Of a DNA stretch of 52,105 nucleotides, positions 49,206 to 52,105 are shown one piece after another. The notes below the pieces were generated by a model. That model saw only the letters and a list, made by a program, of their open reading frames with translations. It was not told the DNA's origin and searched no databases. Origin of the DNA: Bacteroidales bacterium UBA5515 (GTDB lineage: Bacteria > Bacteroidota > Bacteroidia > Bacteroidales > P3). The DNA is taken from positions 1 to 52,105 of the forward strand of contig DIOL01000016.1 of the NCBI GenBank assembly GCA_002423895.1, given 5' to 3'. The translations under genes were made by a program, and so were the position numbers. Position 1 is the first letter of the stretch, and each line of letters begins with the position of its first letter.

Positions 49206-51542
49206 TTAAATAATAACATTTACTTCTCCTTTTTTCTCGTGAATTTGGTTGCCAGTGAATTTTGTTTTATATAATAATCTCCAAACGAAAACGCCACTGC
49301 TAACCAATTTCCCCTTAAATGTACCATCCCAACCTCTAACTGTATTTGAAAATATTTTTTCTCCCCAACGATTATAAATTTCAAAACTTTCTATTTCAAC
49401 TTTTCCATCATCAACATAAACTGGGAAGAATATATTATTTGTATATTCCAAAGGAGTGAAAGCATTTGGAACAAAAACACTCACTTCAGGACTTATAAGA
49501 AAAATGGAATCTAAGAATTGTCCACAAGCATTTTCATAAGAAACAATATATAACCCATATTGATAAACTGTATATAAAGAGTCTTTAGAACCACTATTCC
49601 AATTGTAGTTATTACAATAATCACAAGAAGCATCCAAGGTTATAGGGAAGTTGTCAACAACTAATTCATTTTCTTCAAAAATAGACTGGAATTGTCCCAT
49701 TTCCTGAATGTATAGATTAAGAGTAACAGAACTATCGCATCCTTCTTCAGTTTGAAGGTGTTGATAGTATAAGCCTTCATGAGACTCATTAAACCCATAC
49801 ATATTATAAGTTTTCCCCAGACATATTTCAGCATAAATTGTATCGTTGTAGTAAGGATTTACATTAAGGTTAAGATAAATTATACTGTCGCACCCCAAAA
49901 TACTTTGAAATTGATGAGAGTAAATGCCAGTGCTATCCTCATCAAAACCATATTGATTAAAAGTTCCTCCTTTGCAAATTTCAGCATAAATAGTATCTCT
50001 AAAAACAGGATTAACTTTAAGATTTAAATAAATAATGCTGTCACAACCATAAATATTCATTAATGTTTTTTTATGCATGCCAGCACTATCCTCATTAAAA
50101 CCATAAAGATTATAAGTTTGCCCTTGACAAATGGAATCATTAATATTTGTGGTTTGTATTGGATTGACATAAATAGTTACGGAATCAATTTTCTCACAGC
50201 CATAAGAGTCAAAAGCGCGGATGTAAATTTCACTTGTGTCGGTGGGACTAACAATAATTGAATTGGTTGTGTCGCCATTGCTCCAATAATAATTATCGAA
50301 AACATCATTAATAGAAATTGATAAAGAATCTCCTTGACAAATGTTATTATCAAATGGTGAGAAAGTAATATTATTAATCATATTGTCAGGTATGATTATA
50401 TCTGTTTTAAAAGTATCTATACATAATCCATTACCAATAAATGCAATAATCGAAATAGGATATGTTCCCGCAGTATCGAAAAAAAATGTAGGATTAATGT
50501 CGTAGTAAGGAGAATTACCAGGTAATATCCATATAATGCTATCGCAAGGAGTGTTTCCAACGGCAGAGTCATTACTACTTGAAATAATGCTATTATCTAT
50601 CAACTGAATTTTCTTTTGGCAGTTATCAATAATAAATTGAAAATCAGCATAAGGATATTGCCTTTGAGCCAAAACAGAAAGAGTGAAATTGCATTCAGCA
50701 TCTTCTAAAGACGAACATTTGCAAAAGTATAATTGATTGTCAGAAGGAATAATAATTGTTCTTGAAGTGGAGAATACATTTGGATTAACAGCAGAATACC
50801 ATTGATAGTTAAACCCCAAAGGAGCTTCAAAAATTAAATTATTTACATCCCCACAAGTCATCTGTCTTATATTTTTTCTTCCACAAGATAAATTAAAATA
50901 AGCATATCCAAAATGAGCCCCCAAATTACAGTCGTAAGTGGTGAAACGTAAGTTGATAATTCTATTATGATAATTACTTAAGTCTATACCAATAGTAGTC
51001 CAATTCTTCCAGACAATGTCATTGAAAAAATTCCACCCCAAAGAACTGCTCGCATAGAAATCAGCATAACCACAAGAATCAATCAAAACATTACTACTGT
51101 CCAAAATCTCCATTTTGAAACGAGGTTGATTAAACAAATTATGTTCAGGATTTTCCAAAACAACCGCATACTTCATAATAAGAATATCAAAATCGTTGGT
51201 ATCAACCCTAAAAGTATATTTAATAGCTTCAGCTTGATAATTTGAAAAATCATTTCCAAGTTTGATAGCGTAAGACTCACCAGGAGGAACCATACTAAGA
51301 TGATAGTTTGTATTTGGATCCTTTAATGAAGAGTTTGTAATAATAGAGTGTCTGTTTGAGACTATACCTGTATTAAGATATGGATTTACATAAGTGCCAT
51401 AATAACAAGTAACAAAAGAAGTATTAGTAATATCTCGGAAATTCAAGCAATTTTGAGACAAGCTTTTAATAGATAAAAGAGAGAATATAATAAGAAATAC
51501 TATATAAATATTGGTTTTAACTGAGTAAAGTAAAGCATACAT
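49206..51542 (-). CDS. Secreted T9SS type-B cargo protein with PKD-like and CQGE repeats
   Basis: A 778-residue protein with a signal peptide (MYALLYSVKTNIYIVFLIIFSLLSIKSLSQ). An N-terminal sandwich domain (about 30-240) is followed by a PKD-like region (ADFQFIIDN...FFFDTAGTYPISIIAFIG). From about 440 there is a Cys-containing strand module, then three copies of the 51-residue repeat (SICQGQTYNLYGF...YGCDSIIYLNLKVNP and relatives). The C-terminal gliding-motility-type sorting domain (type B, CHU_C) runs from about 690: VFVPNAFTPLEYTNNIF, VEIESFEIYNRWGEKIFS, GWDGTFKGKLVSSGVFVWRLLY. It would be exported by the type IX system. It is transcribed from the -7 box at 51688-51681 with a leader of about 130 nt. 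Confidence 0.92.
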   Translation of the reverse strand: MYALLYSVKTNIYIVFLIIFSLLSIKSLSQNCLNFRDITNTSFVTCYYGTYVNPYLNTGIVSNRHSIITNSSLKDPNTNYHLSMVPPGESYAIKLGNDFSNYQAEAIKYTFRVDTNDFDILIMKYAVVLENPEHNLFNQPRFKMEILDSSNVLIDSCGYADFYASSSLGWNFFNDIVWKNWTTIGIDLSNYHNRIINLRFTTYDCNLGAHFGYAYFNLSCGRKNIRQMTCGDVNNLIFEAPLGFNYQWYSAVNPNVFSTSRTIIIPSDNQLYFCKCSSLEDAECNFTLSVLAQRQYPYADFQFIIDNCQKKIQLIDNSIISSSNDSAVGNTPCDSIIWILPGNSPYYDINPTFFFDTAGTYPISIIAFIGNGLCIDTFKTDIIIPDNMINNITFSPFDNNICQGDSLSISINDVFDNYYWSNGDTTNSIIVSPTDTSEIYIRAFDSYGCEKIDSVTIYVNPIQTTNINDSICQGQTYNLYGFNEDSAGMHKKTLMNIYGCDSIIYLNLKVNPVFRDTIYAEICKGGTFNQYGFDEDSTGIYSHQFQSILGCDSIIYLNLNVNPYYNDTIYAEICLGKTYNMYGFNESHEGLYYQHLQTEEGCDSSVTLNLYIQEMGQFQSIFEENELVVDNFPITLDASCDYCNNYNWNSGSKDSLYTVYQYGLYIVSYENACGQFLDSIFLISPEVSVFVPNAFTPLEYTNNIFFPVYVDDGKVEIESFEIYNRWGEKIFSNTVRGWDGTFKGKLVSSGVFVWRLLYKTKFTGNQIHEKKGEVNVII

Positions 51543-51680
51543 AACTCAAATATTGTTAATTATAATTCTAAAGTTTCAAGTAAGGTAAGTTTGACTATAG
51601 ATATAATTATAGATGAAATGCAATCCAATACGTAAATCTTAATAAAATCTCTTCTCAAAAACAGATATTTATTATTGAGG

Positions 51681-51688
51681 CAAATATA
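51681..51688 (-). promoter_or_regulatory. Promoter -7 box for the 49.2-51.5 kb surface protein
   Basis: The minus strand reads TATATTTG followed by CCTCAAT, an exact TAnnTTTG match about 140 nt upstream of the ATG. Between here and the repeat at 51997 the sequence is AT-rich with no gene; a plus-strand TAATTTTG occurs near 51816 without a following reading frame. Confidence 0.55.
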
Positions 51689-51996
51689 CAAAAAATATTT
51701 TCTTATAAGTAATAAAATACCAATTATTTTACTGAAAGATAAATTTCATAAAATAAAAACAATGCCAGAAGTGGTTATATAGTTATAATTTAAGCACTAT
51801 GATAATTATTACTATAATTTTGCAAAATTTGATATTCTATGGTTTGATAAAATTTTGGGATAGATTTAATTTGATTTTTTATTCATAAAAATATATGCTG
51901 TGTTTTTGAAATTAAATAAGACATATTTCTATATAGACTTGATATATTTTCAAAAAGTCAAAGGATAAAACTTATTAAATAAGGACTTTTTATATG

Positions 51997-52058
51997 AAAG
52001 ATGCGCATCTTTCAATGCAAAAGATGTGCATCTTTCGGGTGAAAAGATGTACATCTTT
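51997..52058. repeat. Three palindromes AAAGATG-NN-CATCTTT at 23-nt period (locus 2)
   Basis: Copies start at 51997, 52020 and 52043, with centres CG, TG and TA, exactly the same copy number and period as at 39841-39902. CTTTTTATA lies upstream and TTTTATTTGT directly downstream, as at locus 1. The arms are invariant; the two centre bases and the spacers vary. Confidence 0.85.
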
Positions 52059-52105
52059 TTATTTGTTTATTTTGTGATGAAAGTTTGACCCGTCCTGAAT
52101 AAGGT

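Overview
The window is a low-GC chromosomal segment of a member of the phylum Bacteroidota, most likely an uncultured or gut/anaerobic Bacteroidales. Four things support this: many genes are preceded by the Bacteroidota -7 box TAnnTTTG; type IX secretion (T9SS) cargo carries both C-terminal sorting-domain types and a T9SS plug-protein homologue is present; there is a TonB-dependent receptor with a carboxypeptidase-like N-terminal domain and an HU-HIG nucleoid protein; and the glycogen operon (debranching enzyme, GT4 synthase, GH57) has the usual Bacteroidota form. No rRNA or tRNA gene and no CRISPR array was seen.

Layout. 1-3302 (-) is the front part of a large T9SS-type surface protein with an elaborately folded leader. 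3.7-5.2 kb holds two very AT-rich orphan genes. 5.5-9.6 kb is a mobile-element-like replication module: a small Cys-rich protein, a BT4734/VirE-N primase-like protein, an SF3 (D5/P4-type) helicase, iteron-like GGAC repeats, a small HTH protein on the opposite strand and an HU-HIG protein. 9.9-11 kb has two lipoproteins among dispersed intergenic repeats. 11.3-18 kb carries two peptidases (PepD, PepP), the T9SS plug protein and a TonB-dependent receptor. 18-19 kb (-) is an ECF sigma factor with a membrane partner. 19.3-24.1 kb is a run of an inactive M16 protein, a T9SS type-B cargo protein, a ComB homologue and a metallo-beta-lactamase-fold protein. 24.4-28.6 kb is a sulfur/thiol operon: a CoA-disulfide-reductase-rhodanese-TusA-DsrE fusion, a DUF6132 membrane protein, a methyltransferase, a lipoprotein thioredoxin and a MarR regulator. 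29.4-33.9 kb is a giant T9SS type-A cargo protein. 34-39.6 kb (-) holds PPDK, a beta-helix lipoprotein and an exported DUF362 ferredoxin-like protein. 40.3-46.4 kb is the glycogen operon, a FemAB/GNAT-like protein and RlmH. 46.5-51.5 kb (-) is a three-PAS histidine kinase and another T9SS type-B cargo protein.

The most unusual material lies between the genes. Four intergenic arrays (8.6, 15.4, 19.1 and 28.9 kb) are built of units exactly 21 nt long that draw on a shared set of sequence words, although individual units diverge. Two further loci (39.84 and 52.0 kb) each carry exactly three copies of the palindrome AAAGATG-NN-CATCTTT at an exact 23-nt period. Another dispersed element starts with TCTGAATCAGGATT. 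The three large surface proteins share a roughly 51-residue two-cysteine repeat. The leader of the first gene folds into adjacent long hairpins with possible loop-stem contacts.

All functional calls are by eye from motifs and overall resemblance. No database search, folding program or alignment was run.
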